From: Aquipuribacter sp. SD81
Lineage (GTDB): Bacteria > Actinomycetota > Actinomycetes > Actinomycetales > JBBAYJ01
Direction of reading: 5' to 3'
Length of the DNA: 64,000 bases
Assembly (NCBI RefSeq): GCF_037153975.1
Contig: NZ_JBBAYJ010000009.1
Span: 62,001 to 126,000, forward strand
Position numbers and translations under genes: made by a program. Below are positions 28,607-38,749 of the stretch, piece after piece. Position 1 is the first letter of the stretch, and each line of letters opens with the position of its first letter. Under the pieces are notes generated by a model. The model was not told where the DNA came from. It saw only the letters and a list, made by a program, of their open reading frames with translations, and searched no databases.

Positions 28607-29832
28607 GCCGGCACGACGCGCGTGGAGATCGTCTCGGGGACGGCGGCGAGCGCGGCGAGCACGCCCTCGGGCAGGCGGCCCGCGGGACAGCCGGTGTCGG
28701 TGACGGCGTAGCCGACGGCGCCGCGCGTGCTCAGCAGCTGCCCCTCGATGTTGACGCCGTGCTCGGCGAGTAGCTGGTTGACGCGCGCCATCGCGCCGGG
28801 GACGTTGTGGTGCAGGTGGGTCACCCGCACGGTGCCGGGACGGTCGTCCATCGTGATCTGCGGCAGGTTGACGCTGAGGGTGGTCGTGCCTGCCAGCGCG
28901 TAGTCGCGCAGCTTGCCCGCGGTGAAGCGGCCGATGTCCTGCTGGGCCTCGGCCGTGGACCCGGCGACGTGCGGGGTGAGGATGACGTTGCGGAGCCCTC
29001 GCAGCTCGGAGTCGAACGGGTCGCCCTTGCGCCGGGGCTCGCTGGGGAACACGTCGACCGCGGCGCCGGCGATGTGGCCGGACTCCACGTGGCGGCGCAG
29101 CGCGGCGTAGTCGACGACGAAGCCGCGGGACAGGTTGAGGAAGATGCTGCGCGGCCGCATGGCGGCGAACTGGGCGGCGCCGAACATGCCGGCGTTCCCG
29201 TCGCGGCCGTCGACGTGCAGCGTGACGGTGTCGGCCTCGGCGAGGAGCTCGTCGAGGCTCGCGCACGCGCGCGCGTTGCCGAGCGCGAGCTTCTCGGTGG
29301 TGTCGTAGAAGAGCACCCGCATGCCGAGGGCCTCGGCGACCACCGACAGCTGGCTGCCGATGTTGCCGTAGCCGACGATGCCGAGCGTGCGCCCGCGGAC
29401 CTCGTGGGCGCCGTCGGCGGACTTGTCCCACACGCCGGCGTGCATCTGGTCGTCGCGCTCGGTGAGGCGGCGCGCGAGCGCGATGATCTCCGCGACGGCG
29501 AGCTCGACGACGCTGCGGGTGTTGGAGAACGGCGCGTTGAACACCGCCACGCCCTGGTCGGTCGCGGCGGCGAGGTCGATCTGGTTCGTGCCGATGCAGA
29601 ACGCGCCGATCGCGAGGAGGTCGTCGGTGGAGGCGAGCACCTCGCGCGTGACGTGGGTCGTGGACCGGATGCCGAGCACCTGAACGCCGGGCAGCGCCGC
29701 CTGCAGCTCGGCCGGGTCCATGGCGCCCGCGTGGGTGCGCACCTCGAAGCCGGCGGTCGAGAGCAGCTCGACGGCGTGCGGGTGGATGTTCTCCAGCAGC
29801 AGGGCGACGGGCCGGTGTGTCGGGTCGGGCAC
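28603..29832 (-). CDS. serA: D-3-phosphoglycerate dehydrogenase with ACT domain
   Basis: 409 residues, the length of the short E. coli-type SerA, catalysing the first step of serine synthesis. It has ALLLENIHPHAVELL at the start, the NAD site LGIVGYGNIGSQLS near residue 152, catalytic Arg in IRSTTHVT, and DVFPSEPR and LTPHVAGSTAEAQ with the catalytic His. A C-terminal ACT domain (VRVTHLHHNVPGAMARVN) is the likely serine sensor. GTG 29832 has CACAAT six bases upstream and no Shine-Dalgarno, suggesting a leaderless message. Confidence 0.93.
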   Translation of the reverse strand: MPDPTHRPVALLLENIHPHAVELLSTAGFEVRTHAGAMDPAELQAALPGVQVLGIRSTTHVTREVLASTDDLLAIGAFCIGTNQIDLAAATDQGVAVFNAPFSNTRSVVELAVAEIIALARRLTERDDQMHAGVWDKSADGAHEVRGRTLGIVGYGNIGSQLSVVAEALGMRVLFYDTTEKLALGNARACASLDELLAEADTVTLHVDGRDGNAGMFGAAQFAAMRPRSIFLNLSRGFVVDYAALRRHVESGHIAGAAVDVFPSEPRRKGDPFDSELRGLRNVILTPHVAGSTAEAQQDIGRFTAGKLRDYALAGTTTLSVNLPQITMDDRPGTVRVTHLHHNVPGAMARVNQLLAEHGVNIEGQLLSTRGAVGYAVTDTGCPAGRLPEGVLAALAAVPETISTRVVPA

Positions 29833-29942
29833 GCCGACATTGTGACGGCTGGGCCGGCACCGCCTCGACGGCGTCCGTCCGGCGGTCGCCGGCCCGGTCC
29901 TCGGCCGGGTCCGGGGGCAATGCCCGGGGTGCGCGGGGCCGG

Positions 29943-30461
29943 TCAGTCGCGGTCGGTGTCCGGGTGCACCGCCATGAACAGCGACACCGGGCGGCCCCCG
30001 GGCGTCGGCGGACGGCGCGCGTACTCGTCGGCGAGGGCCTGCAGCCGCTCCGCCAGCTCGGCCTGCTCCTCCGGTGACAGCCGCAGCCCGAGCCGGGCCA
30101 TCGGCACGTCCTCCCCGGGCGGCACGCGGCTGACGCCGTCGATGAACGCCTGCACGAGGGTGTTCGCGTTCGCGCCGCCGTCGAGCCACCACGACTTGCC
30201 GGTGGCGCGGTAAGGCCGGGGCCGGGAGCCGCGTCGGCCGCGCTCGGCGGGCAGCGCCTCGAGGAAGCCGGTGTCGGTGAGGGTGCGGACGTGGTGCAGC
30301 ACCGTCGCGGGCGCCATGCCGAGCCGCTCGGCGAGCTGGGCGTTGGTGCGCGGCTCGTCGAGGCACATCCGCAGGATGCGCAGGCGCAGGCTCGAGGCGA
30401 GCGCCCGCGCCTCGGCGTCCGTCGGGGGCCGGCGGCGCGGTGCGTCCGGGTCGAGGGCCAC
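29943..30461 (-). CDS. ArsR-like winged-helix transcription regulator
   Basis: 172 residues. The N-terminal winged helix covers about residues 15-85 (ASSLRLRILRMCLDEPRTNA, QLAERLGMAPATVLHHVRTL). A C-terminal region of unknown ligand preference follows. It is divergent from an MFS transporter across a 67-base gap that holds a perfect palindrome, so the natural reading is a local repressor of the transporter and of itself. Confidence 0.85.
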   Translation of the reverse strand: MALDPDAPRRRPPTDAEARALASSLRLRILRMCLDEPRTNAQLAERLGMAPATVLHHVRTLTDTGFLEALPAERGRRGSRPRPYRATGKSWWLDGGANANTLVQAFIDGVSRVPPGEDVPMARLGLRLSPEEQAELAERLQALADEYARRPPTPGGRPVSLFMAVHPDTDRD

Positions 30462-30487
30462 GGCCCCACCGTAGCGATCATCCGTTG

Positions 30488-30511
30488 ACCGATTGACTTC
30501 TCCCAATCGGT
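30488..30511. promoter_or_regulatory. palindromic operator between regulator and MFS genes
   Basis: ACCGATTG (30488-30495) and CAATCGGT (30504-30511) form a perfect eight-base inverted repeat with an eight-base spacer. It overlaps TTGACC/TTGACT elements (from 30485 and 30493) that could be -35 boxes for the MFS gene. It is the best candidate binding site for the winged-helix regulator. Confidence 0.7.
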
Positions 30512-30528
30512 GATGGGAGCGTCCTGCT

Positions 30529-31869
30529 GTGACCTCGCCGACCGACGCGTCCCGGACCCCGCCCGGTGCTGCGGGCCACGGCGGGCGGCTGCGGCGCTGG
30601 TACGCCGACAGCCTCGTGGGGCACCCGGTCGGCCGGGACTTCCGGCAGCTGTGGCTCGGCGACACCATCAGTCAGGTCGGCACCCAGGTCGGCGGCATCG
30701 CGCTGCCGCTGCTCGCCGTCACGGTGCTCGGCGCGTCCGCGTTCGAGATGGGCCTGCTCGCGACCTTCGAGAACCTCGCGTTCCTCCTCGTCGGGCTGCC
30801 CGCGGGGGCGTGGGTCGACCGCATGCGCCGACGGCAGGTGCTCATCTGGGGCGACCTGGTCCGCGGCGTCGCGCTGCTCGCGCTGCCGGTCGCGTGGTGG
30901 CTCGGGGTGCTCACGTTCCCGCTCGTCCTCGTCGTCGCCACCGTCGTCGGCGTCGCGACCGTCTTCTTCGACGTCGCCTACCAGAGCTACCTGCCCTCGC
31001 TCGTGCCGTCGGAGCGCATCAGCGAGGGCAACGCCAAGCTGCAGGTGTCGCAGTCCGCCGCCCAGGTCGCGGGACCCGGGCTCGGTGGACTGCTCGTGCG
31101 GGCCCTCGGTGCGCCGCTCGTGATCCTGCTCGACGCGCTGTCGTTCCTCGGCTCGATCGTGTTCACGCTGCGCATCCGGCACCGGGAGGACCCCCCGTCG
31201 CGCGCCGACCGCCGCCCGCTGCACGTCGAGGTCGGCGAGGGCCTCCGGTTCGTGGCCCGGCAGCCGCTCCTGCGGCGCATCGTCGCGACGACGGCGACGT
31301 CGAACTTCGCCAGCAACATCGGCGGCGCGCTGCTCGTGCTCTACGTGGTCCGCGACCTCGGCATGTCAGAGGCGGAGCTCGGGCTCGTGCTCAGCGTCGG
31401 GGCCGTCGGCGGGCTCGTGGGCGCGTTCGTCTCCGGCCTCGTCATCCGGGTGGTCGGCGAGGGGCGCAGCATCGCGCTGTCGATCGTCCCGGCCTCGGCC
31501 GCGGCGGCCCTCGTGCCGCTGGCCGCCGGGCAGGACCGGGCGGTCGCCTTCGCGCTGCTCGCGGTGTCGATGGCGGTGTACGGCTTCGGCGTCGTCGTCT
31601 ACAACGTCGCGCAGGTGTCGTTCCGTCAGCGGCTGTGCCCGCGTCCGCTGCTGGGGCGCATGAACGCCTCGGTGCGCTTCGTCGTGTGGGGCGTCATGCC
31701 CCTCGGCGCCTTCCTCGGCGGCGTCATCGGCTCACAGGCCGGGGTGCTGACGGCCCTGTGGGTCGGGGTGGCGGTCGAGGCGCTCGCGGTGCTGCCGGTG
31801 CTCCTGAGCCCGCTCGTGCGCATGCGCGACCTGCCCCGCGAGCTCGACGCGCACGCCCCGCCGCCGTAG
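30529..31869 (+). CDS. major facilitator superfamily efflux transporter
   Basis: 446 residues with about 12 membrane segments. The N-terminal half shows FRQLWLGDTISQVGTQVGGIALPLLAV and the loop 2-3 motif GAWVDRMRRRQVL. This is the MFS group of putative drug exporters (macrolide-efflux-like). GTG 30529 follows GGGAG with nine bases between. Expression is probably controlled by the divergent ArsR-like regulator. The last stop base abuts repeat array B. Confidence 0.9.
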   Translation: MTSPTDASRTPPGAAGHGGRLRRWYADSLVGHPVGRDFRQLWLGDTISQVGTQVGGIALPLLAVTVLGASAFEMGLLATFENLAFLLVGLPAGAWVDRMRRRQVLIWGDLVRGVALLALPVAWWLGVLTFPLVLVVATVVGVATVFFDVAYQSYLPSLVPSERISEGNAKLQVSQSAAQVAGPGLGGLLVRALGAPLVILLDALSFLGSIVFTLRIRHREDPPSRADRRPLHVEVGEGLRFVARQPLLRRIVATTATSNFASNIGGALLVLYVVRDLGMSEAELGLVLSVGAVGGLVGAFVSGLVIRVVGEGRSIALSIVPASAAAALVPLAAGQDRAVAFALLAVSMAVYGFGVVVYNVAQVSFRQRLCPRPLLGRMNASVRFVVWGVMPLGAFLGGVIGSQAGVLTALWVGVAVEALAVLPVLLSPLVRMRDLPRELDAHAPPP

Positions 31870-31931
31870 GTCTGCGTTCCTGTCGACCTGCGGCGCGTGC
31901 GTCTGCGTTCCTGTCGACGTGCGGCGCCGCC
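31870..31931. repeat. 31-bp tandem repeat array B (2 units)
   Basis: Two units start at 31870 and 31901, exactly 31 bases apart. Both contain GTCTGCGTTCCTGTCGAC or GTCTGCGTTCCTGTCGACG, followed by a diverged TGCGGCGCG linker. They are the same family and orientation as array A. The array begins directly after the stop codon of the MFS gene. Confidence 0.85.
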
Positions 31932-32031
31932 ACGACTGTCGCGCCGACTCCCGTTGACAGGCCGCGCAGGCGGGGCAGAGTGGGGTGAGGTCGGCGCCGA
32001 CCCGTGCGTCGACCCGTCGAAGGGAGACCCC

Positions 32032-32361
32032 ATGCGCACCCTCACCAGCACCGCGCTCGCCGGTGGCGTCGTCGCCGCTGCCGTCCTCGGGATCGGCGCC
32101 GCGCCGGCCTCGGCGGACCACGTCCACTTCCGCGTCCTCGGTAACGGCGACTGCGTGCTGCTCGCCGCGAACGGCGGCGAGAAGGAGGTGCAGCTGCCGA
32201 ACGCGGACGGCTTCGCGGACAACCGAAAGCACCCCCTGCACGTCAAGGTGCACCTCGGCACGCCTGGTACGAAGGGCCAGATCTACGTCGCCTACCCGGC
32301 CTCCGGTGAGCTGACGGCGGAGGCCGTCGAGCTGTGCGGTGGGGAGTTCGTCAACGGCTGA
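32032..32361 (+). CDS. small secreted protein, 109 aa
   Basis: A clear Sec signal (MRTLTSTALAGGVVAAAVLG, cleavage likely after ASA) leads to a mature protein of about 80 residues. Its segments include HFRVLGNGDCVLLAANGGEKEVQLP and HPLHVKVHLGTPG, with two Cys that could form a disulfide. I do not recognise a family. AGGGAG precedes the ATG. A TTGACA at 31954-31959 is a possible -35 box, but the matching -10 is poor. Confidence 0.82.
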   Translation: MRTLTSTALAGGVVAAAVLGIGAAPASADHVHFRVLGNGDCVLLAANGGEKEVQLPNADGFADNRKHPLHVKVHLGTPGTKGQIYVAYPASGELTAEAVELCGGEFVNG

Positions 32362-32376
32362 CGCTGTCGGCCGGTC

Positions 32377-33485
32377 TCACACCGTCCAGGTGTCCTGACC
32401 GGCGAGCAGCGCGTCGAGGTCGGCGTCGGTCGCGGGTCCGCCCGCGGCCGACACCGCCGCGTCGACCTGCGCCCGGACCAGGTCGTCGTACGCGGGCCGC
32501 GCGACCGACCGGAACACCCCGACGGGCACGTGACCCATGGCGGTGTCGTCCAGGCGCGACAGGGCGAACGCCGCCGACGGGTCCTCCGCAGTGGGGTCGT
32601 GGACGACGGGCGTCCGTCCGGCCGCCTCGGCGGCCGAGCGCGACACGACCTCGACGCCGCCCCCGTCCAGGCGCGGCACGACGACCTGCGAGCGACCGTC
32701 CGGCCCGCCGAACGTGACCTCCTCGCCGGCCGCGAGGCGCACGAGCCGGGCCGCCGCCTCGTCCTTGTCCTTGAGCACGTCGAAGGCGCCGTCGTTGAAG
32801 ATCGGGCAGTTCTGGTAGATCTCGACGAAGGAGGTGCCGCGGTGCTCCGCGGCCTGCCGCAGCACGTCGGTGAGGTGGGCGCGGTCGGAGTCCAGCGTCC
32901 GCGCGACGAACGTCGCCTCGGCGCCGAGCGCGAGCGAGACCGGGTTGAACGGCCCATCGACGCTACCCGCCGGGGTCGACTTCGTCACCTTGCCGGTCTC
33001 CGACGTGGGCGAGTACTGCCCCTTCGTCAGCCCGTAGATGCGGTTGTTGAACAGCAGCACCGTGATGTTGAGGTTGCGGCGCATGGTGTGCAGCAGGTGC
33101 CCGGCGCCGATCGACAGGCCGTCGCCGTCACCGGTCACGACCCACACGTCGAGGTCCGGGCGGGACACCGCGAGCCCCGTCGCGAAGGTCGGGGCGCGGC
33201 CGTGGATGGAGTGCACGCCGTACGTGTCGAGGTAGTACGGGAAGCGCGAGGAGCACCCGATGCCGGAGACGAAGACGATGTTCTCCCGCTTCACCCCGAG
33301 GTCGGGCAGGAAGCCCTGCACCGCGGCGAGCACGGCGTAGTCCCCGCAGCCGGGGCACCAGCGCACCTCGTTGTTGGCGACGAAGTCCTTGCGGGTGAGG
33401 CTCTCGCCCTCCGCCAGGGAGGGCACGCCGCGCAGGCCCTGGCCCGGGCCCACCTGCGACGGGGACGGCAGTCCGAGGTCGATGC

Positions 33486-33489
<4 letters not shown>
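32377..33489 (-). CDS. korB: 2-oxoacid:ferredoxin oxidoreductase, beta subunit
   Basis: 370-residue thiamine-diphosphate and Fe-S subunit. Cys residues for the cluster are in RWCPGCGDYAVL and GIGCSSRFPYY. The thiamine-diphosphate motif is VVTGDGDGLSIGAGHLLH with the following NN in LFNNRIYGLTKGQYSPTS. It most likely works on 2-oxoglutarate as the ferredoxin-reducing TCA step in actinobacteria. The ATG overlaps the korA stop by four bases. Confidence 0.93.
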
Positions 33490-35450
<1,961 letters not shown>

Positions 35451-35579
35451 GTGGGGGGAATTACCTCTCGTCGGTATGACCCAATGGTAAGAGCCTCACC
35501 ATGCCGGTGCTTCCCCGCGGCGTCCCGCGCGGGCGTGAGGTGTGCCGCAACCGGGGGGGCCGTTCGCCGACGGCGAGAC

Positions 35580-35610
35580 AGCAAGCCTTGCGTCTTGCTA
35601 CACAGCAAGG
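35580..35610. promoter_or_regulatory. cluster of AGCAAG/CTTGCT half-sites upstream of htpX
   Basis: GCAAGCCTTGC (35581-35591) is a perfect palindrome. CTTGCTACACAGCAAG (35594-35609) is another, with six-base arms and a four-base spacer. Together they give four half-sites of one motif in 30 bases, about 115 bases before the htpX start and 130 bases before korA. It is probably an operator for an unidentified regulator. Confidence 0.5.
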
Positions 35611-35635
35611 AAAGTTCACGGGCTTTACGAAACGC

Positions 35636-35662
35636 GGAACGGCTGAGGCACGGCAGGCCGTT
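35636..35662 (+). promoter_or_regulatory. ECF-type (SigE/SigH-like) stress promoter for htpX
   Basis: GGAACG (35636-35641) and CGTT (35659-35662) are separated by 17 bases, matching the -35 GGAAC and -10 CGTT pattern of stress-response ECF sigma factors in actinobacteria. It lies about 62 bases before the htpX start codon. htpX is a known envelope/heat-stress gene, which fits. Confidence 0.6.
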
Positions 35663-35724
35663 CACCGGGAGAGTAGGTGCCCGAGCGACACCCGGGTGCA
35701 CTGGACGTACGGGAGCGAGGAACG

Positions 35725-36624
35725 GTGCTGCAGCGCCACAACCACAACAACGGGCTCAAGACGGCTCTCCTCTTCGGCGCCATCTGGGGGCTGCTGCTCC
35801 TCGTGGGCGCCGCCGTGGCCGCGTGGGTCGGCAACGCGTCGATCATGTTCCTGTTCGCTCTCATCGGCGTCGCCATGACGGCGTACGGCTACTGGAACAG
35901 CGACAAGATCGCGATCAAGGCGATGCGCGCGCAGCCGGTCACCGAGGCCCAGGCGCCGCAGATGTACCGCATCGTCCGCGAGCTCTCGACCGTCGCGCAG
36001 CAGCCGATGCCGCGGCTGTACGTGTCGCCGACGCAGGCGCCCAACGCCTTCGCGACCGGCCGCAACCCTGAGAACGCCGCCGTCTGCTGCACCACCGGCA
36101 TCCTCGAGCTGCTCGACGAGCGCGAGCTGCGGGGCGTGCTCGGCCACGAGCTCATGCACGTGTACAACCGCGACATCCTCACCTCGTCGGTGGCCGCCGC
36201 GGTGGCCGGCATCATCACGTCGATCGCGCAGTTCCTGCAGTTCGGCTTCCTGTTCGGCGGCAACCGCGACAACAACGGCAACCCGCTGGCCCTCATCGGC
36301 GTGCTCGCCTCGGCGATCCTCGCGCCGATCGCCGCGAGCCTCATCCAGCTCGCCATCTCCCGCACCCGCGAGTACGACGCCGACGAGGACGGCGCCGCCC
36401 TGACCGGCGACCCGCTCGCCCTCGCCTCGGCGCTGGCCAAGATCGACGGCGCCGTCCGCCGGGCGCCGCTGCCGCCGGAGCGGCAGATCGTCAACGCCTC
36501 GCACCTGTTCATCGCCAACCCGTTCCGCGGCGGCGGGGTGAAGCAGCTGTTCGCCACGCACCCGCCCATGGAGCAGCGCATCGCCCGGCTCGAGGCGCTC
36601 GCCTACGGCGGGCCGCGGCGCTGA
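35725..36624 (+). CDS. htpX: membrane zinc metalloprotease HtpX
   Basis: 299 residues. Two N-terminal membrane segments (about 12-55), then the M48 catalytic core with HELMH at residues 141-145 and the third zinc ligand in [10 protein letters not shown] near 217, with two more hydrophobic segments around 155-205. It degrades damaged membrane proteins. GTG 35725 follows GGGAGCGAGG and yields the usual N-terminus; an earlier ATG would add 16 residues not typical of HtpX. Confidence 0.94.
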   Translation: MLQRHNHNNGLKTALLFGAIWGLLLLVGAAVAAWVGNASIMFLFALIGVAMTAYGYWNSDKIAIKAMRAQPVTEAQAPQMYRIVRELSTVAQQPMPRLYVSPTQAPNAFATGRNPENAAVCCTTGILELLDERELRGVLGHELMHVYNRDILTSSVAAAVAGIITSIAQFLQFGFLFGGNRDNNGNPLALIGVLASAILAPIAASLIQLAISRTREYDADEDGAALTGDPLALASALAKIDGAVRRAPLPPERQIVNASHLFIANPFRGGGVKQLFATHPPMEQRIARLEALAYGGPRR

Positions 36625-36665
36625 GCGCCCCGCACGTCCGCGCTCCGCGGGCGTTCTCCGCGTAC

Positions 36666-37211
36666 GTGCTGACGCTGGGCGCCACGCTGCTCGGCGGCTG
36701 CACGGGCTACGACCCCGCCGAGCAGTTCGCCTCCGCCGAGGCGCGCGCGACGACGGACGTGGCCGGGGTGGCGGCCCCGGCGGACGCCCAGCGCGTCGAG
36801 GTCGTGCGCGTGGTCGACGGCGACACGCTCGTCGTGCGCGGGGAGCCCGGTCCGGTGCTGCCGGACGGCGGGGAGGAACGCGTCCGCCTGCTGCTCGTCG
36901 ACACCCCCGAGGTCGACGGCCCGAACGCGGAGGAGGAGTGCCTCGGACCGGAGGCGTCCGCGTTCACGACCGACCTGCTGCCCCTCGGCAGCGAGCTGCT
37001 GCTCGCGCCCGACGAGGAGCTGCTGGACCAGTACGACCGGGTGCTCGCCTACGCGTGGACGCCGGACGGGACCTTCGTCAACGAGGCGCTCGTCGCCAAC
37101 GGCCTCGCGTACACCGTGTTCTTCCCGCCGAACGACGAGCACCTTGCGGTCGTGAGCGCCGCCGAGGACCGGGCCCGCGACGCGCGCCTCGGCGTGTGGG
37201 GCAGCTGCTGA
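36666..37211 (+). CDS. secreted thermonuclease-like (SNase) lipoprotein
   Basis: About 181 residues. A staphylococcal-nuclease fold is indicated by VVDGDTLVVR, RVRLLLVDTPEVDGPNAEEECLG and YDRVLAYAW, with the catalytic Arg-Asp-Glu pattern largely in place. The N-terminus reads MLTLGATLLGGC, a lipobox. It is unusually short and lacks the basic residues expected of a signal. No in-frame ATG, GTG or TTG lies between the htpX stop and GTG 36666, so the start remains doubtful. Confidence 0.8.
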   Translation: MLTLGATLLGGCTGYDPAEQFASAEARATTDVAGVAAPADAQRVEVVRVVDGDTLVVRGEPGPVLPDGGEERVRLLLVDTPEVDGPNAEEECLGPEASAFTTDLLPLGSELLLAPDEELLDQYDRVLAYAWTPDGTFVNEALVANGLAYTVFFPPNDEHLAVVSAAEDRARDARLGVWGSC

Positions 37212-37238
37212 GCCACGCCCGGCCGACCGCCTGACCGC

Positions 37239-38642
37239 TCAGCGGCCGAGCAGCCGGTCGAGCGCCTCGCGCCACGCCCACGACCACGACGGGTAGGCGT
37301 GGTCGGCCGACGTCACGCCGACACCGGCCGCGCCGCCCGCCCACTGCTCGACGGTGAGGCCGAGGCGACCGGCCAGGGCTGCCTCCGAGACGATGTCCCC
37401 CGCACGGGGACACACCGCCAGCGCGCCCCGCAGCCTGCCGTCCTCGTCGGCCCACACCTGCACGGACCCCGCGGTCGGTCGCCGAGGCGAGCCGGGGACG
37501 GCGGCGAGCACCGCGCGATCCACGCGCGACAGCGGCACCCGAACGTGGCGCGGGCCGTCGAGGTCGCCGACCGCCGCGACCCCCGGCTCGCACCACGCGA
37601 CCCGTGGCGCCCACCGGGCGTCGAACGAGGCTGTGCGTCCGAGCAGGGTGGCGGCGGCCACCCGGCCGGTCGCCGCCGCGACGTGCGTGGTCGGCAGCAG
37701 GCCCGTGACGTCCCCCGCGGCGACGAGGCCGGGCGCGGCCGTCCGCATCGCCGCGTCGACGACCACCCCGGCGGGCCCGGTGACGGGCGGGCCGTCCCAG
37801 CCGGACAGGCAGTCCACCGCGGGCACGCGGCCCGCGGCCAGCAGCACGAGCGTGCCGGGTCCGACGGCGCCGCGGACGTCGGTCTCGTCCGCGTCCACCA
37901 CGACGCGGACCCCGTCGAGCGCCAGCGCCGCGGCGACCGCGTCGCCGGCGCCGGGCAGACCCGGCAGCACGGTGGCGGCGCGCTCCAGCAGCGTCACGGG
38001 CAGCCCGAGCCGGGCGAGCGCCTGGGCGAGCTCGACGCCGCTCGCGCCACCGCCGACGACGACCACCGGCCCGGGCACGCGCGGGCCAATGCGCCGACCG
38101 CTGCCCGGGCCGCCGTCCGGTCCCGCGGACGCGAGGTGCGCGGCGAGGGCGTCCTGCCAGCCGTCCGTCGTCGCGACCCGCGCCCCCGCCGGCAGGTCAC
38201 CGAGCGGAGGCACCCCCGGGACGGTCGTGACCGGCCGGGAGCCGGTGGCGAGCACGACGCCGAGCCGTGGCGACCAGCCGCCGGCGGGGACGGCGTCACC
38301 CCCGCCACCCGCGACCGCGTCCACGACGGGTCCGGTCGGACCCTGACGCACGACGACGCGAGCCGAGCGGACCACGACGCCGGCCGCCTCGAGGACGGCG
38401 GCGGACTCCAGCCGCGCGAGCCGCGTCACGCAGCGCGCGGCGTGCTCGAGCGCGCCGGCCGCGTCGAGCCCGGCGGCGGCCGCCTCGAGCAGCGCCTTGG
38501 TCGGCACGCAGCCGTGCCACGTGCAGTCACCGCCGAGCGGGCCCTCGCTGACGAGGACCACCGACGACCCCGCGGCCGCGACGGTCGTGGCCGCCGACAG
38601 GCCCGCGGCGCCGCCGCCCACCACGACGACGTCCGGGTCCAC
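37239..38642 (-). CDS. FAD/NAD(P) pyridine nucleotide-disulfide oxidoreductase homologue
   Basis: 467 residues. FAD motif VVVVGGGAAGLSAA at the start, redox-active disulfide in GGDCTWHGCVPTKAL, NAD(P) motif VVVVGGGASGVELAQ near residue 185 and AAPGLVAAGDVTG near 325. It belongs to the class I reductases (MerA/dihydrolipoamide dehydrogenase type). The dimerisation domain keeps the His in HAYPSWSWAW, but the Glu normally found at the end of that motif is Trp, so the proton-relay pair looks altered. Substrate unknown. GTG 38642 gives the standard N-terminus. Confidence 0.87.
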   Translation of the reverse strand: MDPDVVVVGGGAAGLSAATTVAAAGSSVVLVSEGPLGGDCTWHGCVPTKALLEAAAAGLDAAGALEHAARCVTRLARLESAAVLEAAGVVVRSARVVVRQGPTGPVVDAVAGGGGDAVPAGGWSPRLGVVLATGSRPVTTVPGVPPLGDLPAGARVATTDGWQDALAAHLASAGPDGGPGSGRRIGPRVPGPVVVVGGGASGVELAQALARLGLPVTLLERAATVLPGLPGAGDAVAAALALDGVRVVVDADETDVRGAVGPGTLVLLAAGRVPAVDCLSGWDGPPVTGPAGVVVDAAMRTAAPGLVAAGDVTGLLPTTHVAAATGRVAAATLLGRTASFDARWAPRVAWCEPGVAAVGDLDGPRHVRVPLSRVDRAVLAAVPGSPRRPTAGSVQVWADEDGRLRGALAVCPRAGDIVSEAALAGRLGLTVEQWAGGAAGVGVTSADHAYPSWSWAWREALDRLLGR

Positions 38643-38749
38643 CGCCCGAGCATGACATCCGCCCACCGGCACGGTGCCGTACGCCCCGAGTGAGGAGCGC
38701 ACGAGGAGTTGGCCGGGCCGTGCGGGCGCGGGTGTGCTCGGATGGGCCC

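Noticed and set aside
38643-38749. TPP or FMN riboswitch before the NMT1-type transporter
   Set aside because: None of the conserved aptamer strings is visible in this 107-base gap.
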